Part shown: piece by piece, positions 1-12,339 of the stretch
How positions within the stretch are numbered: the stretch's first letter is position 1
Layout of the letters: each line of letters starts with the position of its first letter
Assembly (NCBI GenBank): GCA_018340375.1
Contig: JAFFJZ010000001.1
Coordinates: 62,116,001 to 62,180,000 of the forward strand
From: Gonatopus flavifemur
Lineage: Eukaryota > Arthropoda > Insecta > Hymenoptera > Dryinidae
DNA: 64,000 nt
Direction of reading: 5' to 3'
Made by a program: the position numbers and the translations under genes
Notes under the pieces: generated by a model
Seen by the model: only the letters and a program-made list of their open reading frames with translations
What the model was told of the DNA's origin: nothing
The model's database searches: none

Positions 1-980
1 CACGGAACCATGGATTTGAACTACTGTCGATCGCACGTTGCTCGATCGTAACAGAGTGTACGTACTTGTCAAATGGTGTGCGACGATACACCAACGACCT
101 TGCCGCCACAAGTGCTGGAGCGCGACTGATGCTGTGCCGGCTTTCTGTGGTCGCCGTCAACCAACAATACCCGCCATTTTAGTACGCGGGAAATACTTGG
201 TTTCAAATCACGCGCCACTCTTCGTGCGATTCTGTGAATCGACCTACGGAATTGTGATAACATTTTCAATGTATTACGCGATACATTGCAAGGTCGGCAA
301 TTGTGAATGTCATGTATTTTGATGCACTTCGTTATCCGAATCTCAGAGGTTCTTTGATAGGATTGGTCTGTGTTTTCAATGGGAATTCAATATAAATCAT
401 CAGATTAGACGAGAAAGCGTAAAACGTTGAATTGTGCGTAAATTTGATTAGTTAAGCTTGTGCGGGTGGGGTGTATCATCATACATTGGAGCATTTGTGT
501 CGATAACAGCCAATTAAAAATTTGTACAAGTTTATCTCGTCTGCCCTTTCACAATAACTTTTTCCGTTGAGCGTTGTTCAATGGCTCTTCGCTTGTACAA
601 TTATGAATCGAGGAGGACAAAATTGTTTATAGAGAATTTCCTTAGTTCAAAATCAAAAGTAATAGTTTTCCTATTTGGAAAAACTTTTGAAATTATATAA
701 CATTTTTATATAATTATATAAAACTTATATATAAATTGTATCAGATTATATATATATTATATTGAATTATATACAAATTATATTTAATTTTGAGAATTTT
801 TCCGCATGGGTGGTTCGTTCGAAAAATTTCCCGTTTGGAAGTTGGGGAAAGCTTTGAGGGTTTTTTGTAGAAGGAAGCTCTTGGATTAGTTCGACAAAAA
901 ACTTCGTTCAAGAGTACCAAGTGGTATAAAAATTACAATTTAATGTGAAAATTATATCTCTTGAACAACATGTTTTTGAA
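1..980. other. Left edge, no supportable gene
   Basis: Positions 1-330 are richer in G+C and open on both strands (94 and 66 codons), but neither peptide is recognised and no splice sites stand out. It could be part of a gene or element cut by the window edge. From 331 on the DNA is AT-rich. Confidence 0.35.
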
Positions 981-1183
981 GTTTGAATCGTTTATAGAAA
1001 CGAAACGAAAATTCAAACTCACAAAATCTAACGAATCGTCATTATTTATCTTCTCGAATCAATTTCTTATAATTTTTTGCAACTGACAATATCGATCAAA
1101 GGATGTACTGCAGGATTCTGAGTTTTTAATAGCTCAGTGTCTCGTTATTCGATTACTAATTCGTTGAAATACACGATTCAAAC
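981..1183. mobile_element. GTTTGAATCG element, copy 1
   Basis: GTTTGAATCGTTTATAGAAA starts the element and CGATTCAAAC ends it, 203 bp in all. It aligns with 31054-31247 in both ends and interior. Confidence 0.75.
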
Positions 1184-1561
1184 TTCAGCAACATTGCACA
1201 ATTGCAAAAAAATTTACCCAGAAGTGTTGAAAATGGTACACACCATGAATGTAAAAAAGACGTCGATTTGTATTTGAACTGATTTCTTCAGTAGTACACG
1301 GTAATGTCTTTAATCCAACATATCAGTTCAGATTCAAATTAGTATAGTTGTATTAGATACAACAAGTGAAGGCTGAGAGTTCAAAAGAGCCTAACCCACA
1401 TCGAAATAATTTTTCAGGAGGTGATAAAAACGCTCTCATTTTTCCTATCCGTCAAAATCAACAGATTCATGAGTGATTTTACAATTAATTTGACCCATTC
1501 TGTTACCCTGTATGAATTTTTTCGGAATTCATGCATTCTTCTTTATTTTATAAGTACTCCA

Positions 1562-1770
1562 CACGGAAAAAAATGAACTGTTAATTTTACCAGAATTCCG
1601 GTTACTATGTGGACAGCAAGGAATATCTGTGACTTTTACTGGATTTCCTGTTAAATTTACCGGAGCCCTTGTTAAATTTGCCGGAGACTTGATTCATTTA
1701 ACTAGAATTCCGGTTAAAATTGCAGTAATTCTTGCTGTCCATATATTAACCGGAGTATTTTTTTCAGTGC
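1562..1770. mobile_element. 209-bp foldback MITE, CACKGAAAAAAAT ends
   Basis: CACGGAAAAAAATGAACTGT and its mirror ending TTTTTTTCAGTG enclose inverted GGACAGCAAG and CTTGCTGTCC. The centre has repeated GTTAAATTTACCGGA words. It is inserted in the left arm of the 1358-3640 element. Confidence 0.8.
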
Positions 1771-2039
1771 AAGTATTCAGGGGCCTAACCCAAGGGGGTT
1801 TGAGAGTTCAAAAGGGCCTAACCCATAAAGTCATGATCTTGATTTTGCCTTGCCGCGCATGTGGTATTAGTTTCGCTTTGAACTTGATACACCATCAGTA
1901 CAGCGTGTTATTATAGACTTTTATATGTTTAAATAATACTCATTTATGAATACTTCCTAATAATTCGTAATTCTTTTGAAAATAAATATGTTAAGATATA
2001 GTCGAAACATTCGGAGAGAGTTATAATTAGAGGATTTCG

Positions 2040-2840
2040 GAATCAAAACTCACATTTGCCAACGAAATTACTTTGAGGAGGGTGTTTTTGGTCGCTGATT
2101 ACAAATTCTTTGTAAAAATTTTCAAATTCAAAATGGCGCATCTAATATGGTGGACCGAAATTGACCATTCATCGGATTTCCTTCAAACTGGTTATCTGAG
2201 GGTTTTTGGGGTCACTGAATCCGAATCTGAAGTCACAAGTTCAAAGTTCATAACGGCGGATCTAACATGGTAGACGTGAATTTCAAAATCACTCGCATCC
2301 ACTCGGAGGTTTTGGGGTTTACTAAATTCGAATCCAAAGTGAAAAATCCAAAATTCAAATTGATGGTTTAAATACCAAAAGGGTAGTCGACGAAACTCAA
2401 AAACTCACCTACTTTTGCTTGGAAGTATTAATCTGGTGACTTTCACGGTTATTGACTCTACTTTCGAAGTGGAAAGTAGACCACTTCGGAATCCGACCAC
2501 TTATTGTCCGCCATTTTGAATTTGTCAATTCTATTAACGGATTCGTAATTAGCGACCCATAAAACCCCCGAATGACGAGTTTCAAGCCAATAATCCTGGG
2601 AGTTTTCAACTTCTCGTCAGCCATATATTGAATCCGTCATCTTGAATTTGTCAATTCTGTTGGCAGATTCGTAATCAGCGACCATCAAAACCCCCGAATA
2701 ACAAGTTTCAAGCGAATCCAGTGAGTTCTCAACTTTTCGTCAGCCATATTGAATCCGCCATCTTGAATTTGTCAATGGATTCGTAGTCAGCGACCCATAA
2801 AACCCCCGAATCCGAATGATTCTTAAATTCGTGTCCGCCA
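2040..2840. repeat. Satellite-like repeat in two opposite blocks
   Basis: Units of about 125-135 bp at 2480-2840 share TCGTCAGCCATATTGAATCC, ATCTTGAATTTGTCAA and AAAACCCCCGAAT. Units at 2040-2350 carry the same motifs inverted (GGTTTTTGGGGTC, TTCAAAATGGCG). The peptides encoded here are artefacts. Confidence 0.7.
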
Positions 2841-3344
2841 TTTTGGATGCGCTATTTTGGATTCTGAACCGAGTCAAAATAATATTGAACTATCTTCATC
2901 GTACCTTTCCGGCAAGAGATGCTTTCGCACGTACAGCTTCACCTCTGATCGAGGTATACTCTTTCCCTTTGCGACGTGAGTCACGACGCTTTTTGTTCTT
3001 TTCGCTCATACTCCACTGTTTTATGAGTTTCGCTTATGAATAAAACGCCGAAATGCTCAAAATAACTTGAGGAATAACACCTTGTTTGCGATTTTTAGAA
3101 TCAATTTGTAGCGAAACAGATATACACATTGAAAGTCGTCAACACTTATACCATTCGGAACATTCCGATCAACAGGGTAGGTGAATTTCACAATATTAAC
3201 AAAAAGCGATCGCCAAGTTGTTGACTGAACACTCAAGTATGCACCACTTCTGACAGATGGCATTCTCAAACAAAGTGTTTCGTGCAAACCTACCCGAAAC
3301 GATGAACAACATCGTTTTTCCATAACACTACGTATGGGGTTACC

Positions 3345-3440
3345 CTACAAACAATGATTACTGGCGGTTTAATGGGCCGCTGAAGGCCCTGCGATGCCAG
3401 TGAAGACCCGTTACTGGCGGTTTGAAATGGCAGCAGTCGT
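3345..3440. repeat. TACTGGCGGTTT inverted/direct repeat
   Basis: TTACTGGCGGTTT occurs twice about 50 bp apart, with complementary GGGCCGCTGAAGGCCC between. Part of the 1358-3640 element. Confidence 0.5.
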
Positions 3441-3690
3441 GTTTACAGGGTAGGCCCTTTTGAATTCTCAGGACCCCTCGGGTTAGGACCTTAGAAATTT
3501 TGACTCTCGATTACAAGAAAACTACGTCGAAATTGAAAGTTTTGATAACACCTCGATATAAAGGCTTAGAATGACAACCCGAAAATGAATTTTTGTGTGG
3601 GTTAGGTCCTTTTGAACTCGCAGCCTTCAAGTATTTGATGTTATATCAATAGAGAACTCGAATGCATCCATTTCAATGCATTCTTTATGC

Positions 3691-3822
3691 TAGGGCTGGG
3701 GCTATAATCTGATTCAATATGATTTTATATAGAATTTGTATCGATTTTTGATCCAATGCTATAGAAACTTCATTGAAATTTTATATAAAATTACATTGAA
3801 TCAGATCATAGCCCCAGCCCTA
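3691..3822. mobile_element. 132-bp foldback MITE, TAGGGCTGGGGC ends
   Basis: TAGGGCTGGGGCTATAATCT mirrors AGATCATAGCCCCAGCCCTA. Arms pair for about 45 bp around an AT-rich loop. Same length and terminal TAGGG as 57743-57874. Confidence 0.85.
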
Positions 3823-5332
3823 ATTTATGTTAGAGGGTCGCGTAACAAGGGAACCCCAATCAAAATATCCTAGACAAAAAAACCCCGTCGAAAGATCTTT
3901 TGAAGAATTCCCATATGCCAAAACATCCCCACCAAAAAAACCCAGCACAAAATCATCCCACATAACAAACAATCCTTGCGACTCATATCAAACATGAACA
4001 ATTTGAGCTTATTCTACGCAGAACACAAACACACTGAACATGAACATGATACTTTAAATACGCTCATGAGATCGGAAATGATAGAACTGTTTCTCATCAT
4101 CGAATAGAAGACTTTAAAAATTCAATAGAATATATATATACATAAATATATACAATTAAACTCGTAAAAAACTTATACATAAACAACATTGAATTATATA
4201 TGAATGATGTTAAAAAAATTCGGCAACAAAATTCAGTCACAAATAATAGAAGTAATTGCCACTCATTACCGATTTGATTACCAAATTATATTATCATGAA
4301 TACACTGTTGAAATTTCTTGAAATTTCACTCCCTTCTTGAGCATACTGATGAATGAAATTTTGAGTAATTGTTAACAATGTTACATTTTCGCTATACACT
4401 GAATTACAAACAAAAAACAACACATAATTCTGATAGTTCTGTCACTCTAGTGATACCACATAATCAATCTATTACACACTTCTCATTACAATCAACCTGA
4501 ATTTTCAAACAACAATCATAGACCATCAGCTCATTTAGTTCAGAGATCTTTTGTCCGGGATGTTCGACGTAGGATAATTTGGACATAGGATCAACTCCAG
4601 GATATTTTCGACATAGGATCCAATCATGTTGGAGATGGGCAATCTGAAGAGAATCGATTCTGTTTTATAGATTGATTGATTTTTATATAATTTTGATTGA
4701 AATTCGATATGAATTCTATGAAAAAGAATAGATCCCTTTCAGATCGCCTATCTCTACTTCATGTTGACTATTGCCAACTGTGTTCAACAACAAACAACCG
4801 TATAGAATCACATAAAATTTATTTAAAACTTTCCTCCACAATGTAAATTCTATGGAATTTGTGTTTCTTGTATATAACTTATATACAATTTATATATAAA
4901 CCGCATCGTTAATATAAATGAAATAGAATTATATACACCTTCATATGTGAGAGGATACTTTTTCGAGTTACCGTACCTGTGCTTTGTTATTATTTTCACC
5001 TTTTTTCTAGATTTTATTAGAATAACAATTGAATTGAATTTCTATCTCGAGTTTGAAAAGTTGATATAACATTCCAAGTTGTTTTGATCGGGCAAACGTT
5101 TCGTAATATTATGAAATTCAATTCGATGAATTCATCACCATACGTTTAAATCCCACGGGAATGGTATATGGTTGAAGGATGTTACCAGGTTATTTGTCCT
5201 TTGCTTGACTTTCCGTTGATTCTCCCAATATCCATCATATGATTTTCTTTAGAAATAGACTCGAATCATGAGAATATAACCTCAGGGAATATCACAATTA
5301 ACTGGATAGACTGTGTTTCCACATCCTTGCAG
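3823..5332. other. AT-rich stretch without a supportable gene
   Basis: Apart from the MITE at 4631-4756, this holds only low-complexity AT-rich DNA. Confidence 0.5.
4631..4756. mobile_element. Foldback MITE, AGATGGGCAATCTGAA ends
   Basis: GGAGATGGGCAATCTGAA at the left and TTCAGATCGCCTATCTCT at the right are imperfect inverted repeats around an AT-rich centre with GAATCGATTC and GAATAGATCC. Confidence 0.65.
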
Positions 5333-5553
5333 GCGTACCATGGAAATACTTTCGACATTTCGATCCGTTGGGTTCAATTGTCATTTCGTTGGGAGGAAGC
5401 ATTCTTCTGCATTGGCCCGAATTAATCGGCCTCTTTTATTTATATCTCAGAGTTATGATTTTTTGCCTATTGTATGAACATTCAGAGCTACTCCGCGAAC
5501 CTGACACGGTTCGATTTATTTATATTCTTTTATTTAATGATATCAAATTCTAG
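5333..5553 (+). CDS. Possible orphan coding exon (membrane-like peptide)
   Basis: A good acceptor (CCACATCCTTGCAG) is followed by an open frame beginning VPWKYFRHFDPLGSIVISLG and continuing into hydrophobic sequence. The first 100 bp are richer in G+C than their surroundings. The frame stays open to TAG at 5551, but I see no clear donor or partner exon. The hydrophobic segments suggest a membrane protein fragment; I do not recognise it. It may be a lone exon, a relic or chance. Confidence 0.25.
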
Positions 5554-8500
5554 GTCAATTCTCGGTATTGTTTTTGAATTGATGATTCGTTTGTGCATCG
5601 GGTGTACGTGTTGTTTGGATTTATTGGTAAAATTCTACTACTTCGATTCCACTCCATGGCTAAGGCTAGGTGATTCCAAGTTGGGATACGCAATATATAG
5701 AGGAATATTTTTGGGGACACTTTTTGTGGCACAATTTGCAGGCTAAAATCATACGAAAAAGACACCGAGAATCTGAATGTTGAAAATGAATGATAATAGG
5801 TTAATACAAATTCTATTTCTCGAGTTCAAAACGAATAATTCATGAAAAATATGAGGACGAAGAAAAAGTACGAGGGAGCGCGAGTTGAGAGGATGAAAAG
5901 GAAAGGGGAGGTTGAAGAAAAATCGGAGAGCAGAATTACTTATGATTCAGCGAGACAGCAATTATAGTTAGAATTAAAACCGTTTAAGAAAATATTACTT
6001 TCCTCTGGATGTGTATATATGTATATTATACCTACCTTGAATTACAAATATAAGAATATGCATTGGGTGATAAAGTACGTGAGAGAAGGGTCGGAATATT
6101 ATTCACGTGAAACTTCGAGTTCTGAAAATAGGAGCGAAAAGATTAATATTATTTTATAATTCCTTCATAACTTTTATATACTCGTGCGGTACAGTAGGGA
6201 GGACGGAAAAATATCTCGTCCCCTGAAATTTTAAATATAATGAATTATATAAAAATTGTACAAAATCCTGTCTGTGGCGTTTATTTATTCAGGTCATGGA
6301 CATGTATGAAGATTGTTTGAACAATTCTCCATTGTTTGCAATTTTGATGAAATTGTATAAATACATGATTCCTTAATAGAAATCATTCTAGCCATGTTTT
6401 TGGCACAAGATTGGGCTTGAGTACTGCCTAGAATGTTCCATTTGCGCCTTGTTTTTGCCAGAATAGGAGCTAGAATGTTTTCCATCAGGGTTGCTACACC
6501 GGGAATTTTCTTCCATTCCTATTGGTCATTTTATCTAACGTAAATATGTGATTGTTAGATTTCGTTGGAAATTCCTGGTTGTAGTAACCTTGGAAAATTC
6601 AAGTGCGCATGTATTTTCTCAACCCATCCTGAAAATGCTATAAAACACTTTTGTTATAAGAAATTTCATATAATGCTCAGATAACACAGGCCTACAAAAT
6701 TGAACTTTTTGTTTGGTGCAACAACTGTATCATACTTTTCCGAAGTATTTTGGCGCGCTGAATCCGAATCTGGCTTCAAAATTGCATTATTACGTGTGGT
6801 TTTTGAGATATTTTAACGTCAAAGTGTGAAAAACACCGTTTTTCGACATATTTGAGATTACGTGACGTCAGAATGTAATTTTTTCTCATGAAACTAGTAG
6901 ATGCACCTCAAAATTTAATCTATCCCCTTCCGAATGCCGTTGAGTTTGCTCGAATATCTTTTTTATTACTGTGACACGACAATTTGAAATTTGTGTGTTC
7001 ATGGATTTAGTGAATAGGTGAAATAACACAATTTTCAAACTGTCGTATCTCAGAGAAAAAAAAAGATATTTGAACAAACCTAATCGCATTTGGAAGAGAA
7101 TGACTCATATTTTGAGATAATTCGAAGAATAATTTGATGAAATGTTGTTAACGTGTGGAATAATTGAATAAAACGTTTCAAAATCGTGCATTTTCATTTC
7201 ATTTTACACCTGCGATTTCTTGAAAACTACACGTAGCATTAAAAAAATAAGTATATTTCCAGAGTCAGGGTATCGAATATACTCACAATCTGCTTTAGTT
7301 TTAGCGGCACCAAAATCATTGTAGACCTGTGTAATTCATGTACCTAAGGAAAAATAATTAAAATCTCCATAAATCTAATCAAATCTATAATTATATCTGG
7401 TTTATTCATATTAGGGTGGTGCAAAATAGAGTCTCGTATGAAAATATGTTAGTTTTTCATATTTTAAAAGTCTCCTCTGAAAGTCAGCTCGGAAAAAAAA
7501 TTTGTCAGGATTACTCAATATTTTTTCAATTCCAGAAACAATAAAAATTAACTTTATTTTCTCAGTAAAAAATAGAAACTTTCTTAGAGTTACAGTTCAA
7601 AAAACTCATTTTTAAAAGTCGCTCAAAATTCAGGAACTTTTTTTAATTTATTGCTTTTAAATAATTGCAAGTGAATGAAACATTGAATTGAAAAATAATT
7701 CCATTCAATCCATATAAACCCTCCACCCGAGATTTCACGATAAAAAATACTTTTTCTCGAACAATGTGTAGAACTTTGAAATATTTCAGTTAATAACTGA
7801 CTCTCTAATATATTAAAGTCAATTATACAATCTTGGTACGTACATAAAGAAGCAGACTTTTCATCTACCATAGTCATTCATAGGAGGATATATCTGAAGA
7901 TACGTTCTCGTTTTGTTAGATGACGTTGCGAAATGTACTGCAAAGAAATCCTCCAAAGAACAGTTCTCCCGATGGAATTACGTTTTCTTAGAAGAACGCG
8001 TAAAGAAATTTTTCAAATATATGCAGACGACTCCTACGGGTATTGAACAAGTCACGAAGTAACGCGCAACGGCCTGTACGACGGAATACACTACGACTTT
8101 CGTTTATTTGATATATTTAAAATGACACTTTTGTCGAGGAAGAATAGAAGAAATTCCAAAAGAGATGAACAAATTTTTCAAGGGCAGAGTGTTGTTCGAA
8201 TTGCTGAATATTATTACTGAACGATTCGTCGCGTTTTTTTTTCCTAATCAAATCTATGGTACATTTGTAGATGAAATTCATGATGATCATCGTTTTGTTT
8301 TCACGATTTCGAACACAAAAAAACTGTGACGCTAGTCTTACGCAAGCAAATAACTGATAGTTTTCCTTTTAAACTCACTAATTCACTGAACAAAATATTT
8401 CTAAGTGACGTATATAAGAATTTTTACGATCCAATGAACTTTTTGGTAAAATTTTACCATATTTCTATATGAATGAAAAATCATCGGTGAATTTTCGTGT

Positions 8501-9226
8501 ACGTGTGATTTTATCATGTAATGAGATTAGCACAATTCGAAACGAATGAATGTTAATTTCCCTGTAATGTTGAATGTTTGTTTGTACGAAAGGATTGGAA
8601 ACTAATGTGAAGTTTGATTATTGAAGTGTCATCGGAAGCTTTCCAATTTGACGGTGTTTCTTGTTTTACGTAGCTAGTGAAAAAAAAATTGTTGGTCAGT
8701 TTTTGATTGGAAAAAAAAGAGGGGATAAAAATTCGTGTGCATGGGTTATGACGTGAATATGTTTCACATCACAATTGGAACACGTTGATCAAGGTTCGAG
8801 AGATTTCTAATTCAAGTTCAACTGTTGAACCCTTCTAATCATTATCACATAAATACTCAGAATTGAATGGATGAAATTTCAATAATATATTTAATACACT
8901 ATTTTAATTGAAAACTGAATTTCTAAGACTACTCGTGAACACAAATTTGTAAAATATTATGCATTGCCGCATTGAGAAAAGAATTTGGTGGCATGAAATG
9001 AATACATTTATTTGTCACTTAGTGACAAATATTCATTCACTGTCAACAAATGTAGTAACTATTAACAAATATCACAGTTGGGACACGTAGGATGTATTTT
9101 ATACAGCATTTAAAATGAAAAAACCATTCATTTTAAGTAACGAATACTTCTTTTAAGTAACGAATGATTCTTGTTTCATAACAAAGTTATTTGATATCTC
9201 TAACTTTTTCATATGATAAACCACAG
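5554..9226. other. AT-rich stretch without a supportable gene
   Basis: Only short ORFs in conflicting frames. A small palindrome TTTGTCACTTAGTGACAAA lies at 9012-9030. Nothing else was recognised. Confidence 0.5.
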
Positions 9227-9724
9227 TTACATTGAGGAAAATGATCAGTCGGTACAGATGAAAAATTTTTAGTTGTTCCATAATAGTTGCTGCAACAATT
9301 TTTTTTTGTTTGGAATACTGTTGAAGAAGTTAGAGCAACAAAAAATAATCAGTTGTTACAACTATAAATAATTCAGTTGTAGATTTTAGTTGCTGATACT
9401 ATAATTATGTAACTATAGACGATCATTTGCATGCACAAATATATTGCAGTGATGAGGAATAAAAATTCTAGTTGATGGAATGAAACATTTTTTAGTTAAA
9501 TAGTTTGGTTTCTGAAACTAAAACTTACAAGTACCATCAAGTAATTTCATCAGTTCATGTTATCTTGTACTCCACACTGGAGGGATTGTTCAGTTGTCAT
9601 CACTAAAAACTTACTGAAATATGACAGCGTATAAAAAATTAATTTCTCTCAGAGACAATTGACAAATCAATTTCTTCCGTACTGAAATCAATCTGAAAAT
9701 TTTCTAATGGAGTTTATGCCCCCT

Positions 9725-10220
9725 GGTTACAATATCGAACGTTCCTAGGAGTTATTGCAGTTCGTCGTTTCATTTATTTCATAGCGTGCCGTTGTGAACA
9801 AAACACTACAGGATCTTGTTCGTACGCGTTCACGTGTTACTCGACATGGTTATTCTTGATTATTCCTCTTAGTCAAACACACAAACAACATCAATACAAC
9901 ATCAAGTTGAAAACCTAAAACGTTTTATCCTATACGAGTGCTGAAATTGTGTAAAAGAAAATTGGGATTTGAGTATATCATCGGAAAATTTTGTCGGTTA
10001 CAGTACCGATGTTCCCAAGAGTCTTTGCGGTTTGTTGTTCATAGCGTGGCATTGCAAACAAAACACTACCGAATCTTGTTCGTGCGCGTTGACGTGTTAC
10101 TCGGCGTGGTTACTGTTGGTTATTCTTTCTTAGTGAAACTTGCAGATAATATTACGACAGCAAGTTGAAAATCTACAACGTTTTATCGTATATGCAAGTG
10201 TTGAATTTGCGTGAAAGGAA
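9725..10220. repeat. Tandem duplication of about 250 bp upstream of the SAM relic
   Basis: Sequence near 9730-9960 recurs near 10005-10220: AACAAAACACTAC, ATCTTGTTCG, GACGTGTTACTCG or CACGTGTTACTCG, and AACGTTTTATC appear in the same order. Identity is roughly three quarters by eye. It covers the presumed promoter and 5' UTR of the relic. Confidence 0.65.
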
Positions 10221-10226
10221 ATTGTG

Positions 10227-11347
10227 ATGGATCCTTTTGTCAGCAACCTGTTAAAGGAATGGGGCCTGGAACGTTGAGTGGATGATTTTACACGTAAGTT
10301 GTATTCTTTTATAATTATTGAATATTCCATAAAAAGTTATTACATTCTTGAATTCTCAAAAGTTGTAGAAAATACAGAAAAATAATTCATATATTATTTG
10401 AACAGTAAAATTTTGATGACGATTGTTGAAGTTCTCCTTTTTCGCCTTTCGTATATATTTTGATGATTTTGAAATTTTTTAATATGTTTGACTGTTCATA
10501 GAATGTACATTTTCTAACAAGTTTATTCATAAATTTTTCCAAAAAACGTTCAACTCTTTCAAATATTTGTCTGAATATTTGTTTGTATTCTCAATATATT
10601 ATACATGTGATGGGTGATATTTGAGAGAGTTTATATTCAAATAGAGTTGTTGAAAAATCTGATGACCTTGAAATTCAAATGCAGTAGGAATGTTCTTCTT
10701 GTTAAATAAATGATATTGATTTAGGACAACAAATTGATCGTAAAACATTCCTATCAATTCCGGCGGAAGGGCTAGATCCAATAATTCCCATTCTAAGTTG
10801 AAAATATCAATTTTTACGTAAGCGAGAAGAATATTTAAGAATAATGGATGTAAATTTGTGTGAAACATCTTATTCATTTTCTGTATGAAAAATTTTATAA
10901 CCTAAAGATATATATGCTATGGAAAGATGGTTAATATTTGTAATACAACTGTTTTAGCGTATGAGTGTTTTGGAAAAAAGCTTAGAAGACCGCACGAAAG
11001 AATTGCAAGGACACAGCAACACATTTCAACCCTTCATCATCGCGGTCGGAGATCCTGCTGAAAAGATAGAAGCTGTCTATTTGATTATTGAGAAAGTAAA
11101 GTACGAGTACCAAAACATCACCTCTGCAGTTGAGTTGTGCTACAAATCATTTTTTTCATTGGATTTGAAGTATATATTTGATACATTCGAGACATTCGGG
11201 AAAAATGATCATATCCAAGCTTACACTGTGACACGATCTTATAGTGCAAGTCTAGAGTTGCATAATCTTGAAAATATAATTCATCATGAAATGCCATATG
11301 TACCTTATCCTAATGTAAGTGATGAGATTTATGTAATATGTAACTGA
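10227..11347 (+). pseudogene. Broken three-exon gene with N-terminal SAM-like domain
   Basis: Exon 1 (10227-10293) starts MDPFVSNLLKEWGLER, then has TGA, then VDDFT. Exon 2 (10725-10849) continues QQIDRKTFLSIPAEGLDPII and PILS, then TGA, then KYQFLRKREEYLRIMD. Exon 3 (10958-11347) is open: MSVLEKSLEDRTKELQGHS, through FQPFIIAVGDPAEKI to LCYKSFFSLDLKYI. The GT-AG sites join all three in one phase. The order WGLE, a hydrophobic helix, IPAEGL, PIL and KYQFLRK is that of a SAM domain. The C-terminal part resembles a family of uncharacterised arthropod proteins. Two in-frame stops make it nonfunctional. Confidence 0.6.
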
Positions 11348-12339
11348 TTTTGTATGTATGCGGTTTTTGCAAACCATTATGTTCCTATCACTATGACAAG
11401 TATGAATCATTACATTTCTTTTCTATTTTCATGATTGTGTCAAAGTATATTTGAATAAAATACAATGAAACGAGAAGAATAAAATGTACTCATTTCAACT
11501 TTCTTTGGTGGGATTTTGAATTCACGTCAAGTAATGTCCAATGCATACAGATTTTTTTCAATGTTTTCGTAAAATGTGTCAGAAATAAAAACTTGAAATA
11601 TGCCATGATACAATATATGCTTGGGATTACACTCTGGATATAAATTTCAATTCTGTAATGATTGAGGAATATTGAACGACAAATTTTTTAAATACTAACA
11701 AATTTTCAAATTCATCCAATGATATTTCAGAAAAACAACTGAATGGAAATTCATCAAGGATGTATTTTATCAACACATATTTCAAATTTTCATTTCTTTC
11801 GCACTTCACGAAAAAGGGATGAAATTTGAATGAAAAAGTAATTATTTGAGTGGTATTTTTTCATCAATTTTTTTGAGCGTAGCAAATATAGAAAAACAGT
11901 TCGTTCAAATGAATGGATTTAGTCATTCTGACTATAAAATTTGATTACCTCAACCGAATTTCTTTGATAGTAGCAAATATAAAGCATATTGCATCCAAAC
12001 CAAGTATTTTAGTTATTCTGACTAATTTCTTTTTGGTAGTCACAAATAAAAACGTGAAGTACAACTGACAATTTTTTCTCGTCAACGTAACAGTAAAATA
12101 TGAGGAATTTGAACCATCAAATTTTTGTTACTACAACTTGAAAGTGTTGACTGAATTAATATAGTTGTAGCAACTATATAGACTTAGTTGAAGATTTAGT
12201 TTGTTCCATGATTTTTCCGAGTCTCCATGAAAATATGTTTTCAGTTGCTACAACTAAAAAAATTTATTTGATGCCGCATCTCACTAAAAAATTCAGTGAA
12301 TTTTTGATTGCGACAACTAAAAATTTTTTCTCAGTGTAA

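Larger units (their letters stand above)
1358..3640. mobile_element. 2.3-kb element with long inverted ends (AAGGCTGAGAGTTCAAAAG)
   Basis: GAAGGCTGAGAGTTCAAAAG and CCTAACCCACA at 1367-1402 are mirrored at 3596-3632. A second pair, GGCCTAACCC with GTTCAAAAGGGCC at 1777-1822, is mirrored at 3445-3490. The left arm is interrupted by the MITE at 1562-1770. The interior is satellite-like sequence. No coding capacity remains. Confidence 0.65.
9227..12339. mobile_element. 3.1-kb element with TTACAYTGAG ends enclosing a SAM-domain relic
   Basis: The left end is TTACATTGAGGAAAA, then AAAAATTTTTAGTTGT after a short insertion. The right end, read inverted, is TTACACTGAGAAAAAATTTT and TAGTTGT. Both subterminal regions (9227-9420 and 12120-12339) are rich in GTTGYWACAACT words. 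Between them lies the broken SAM-domain gene at 10227-11347. No transposase was recognised. It may be one transposon carrying the gene, or two related MITEs that happen to flank it. Confidence 0.5.
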
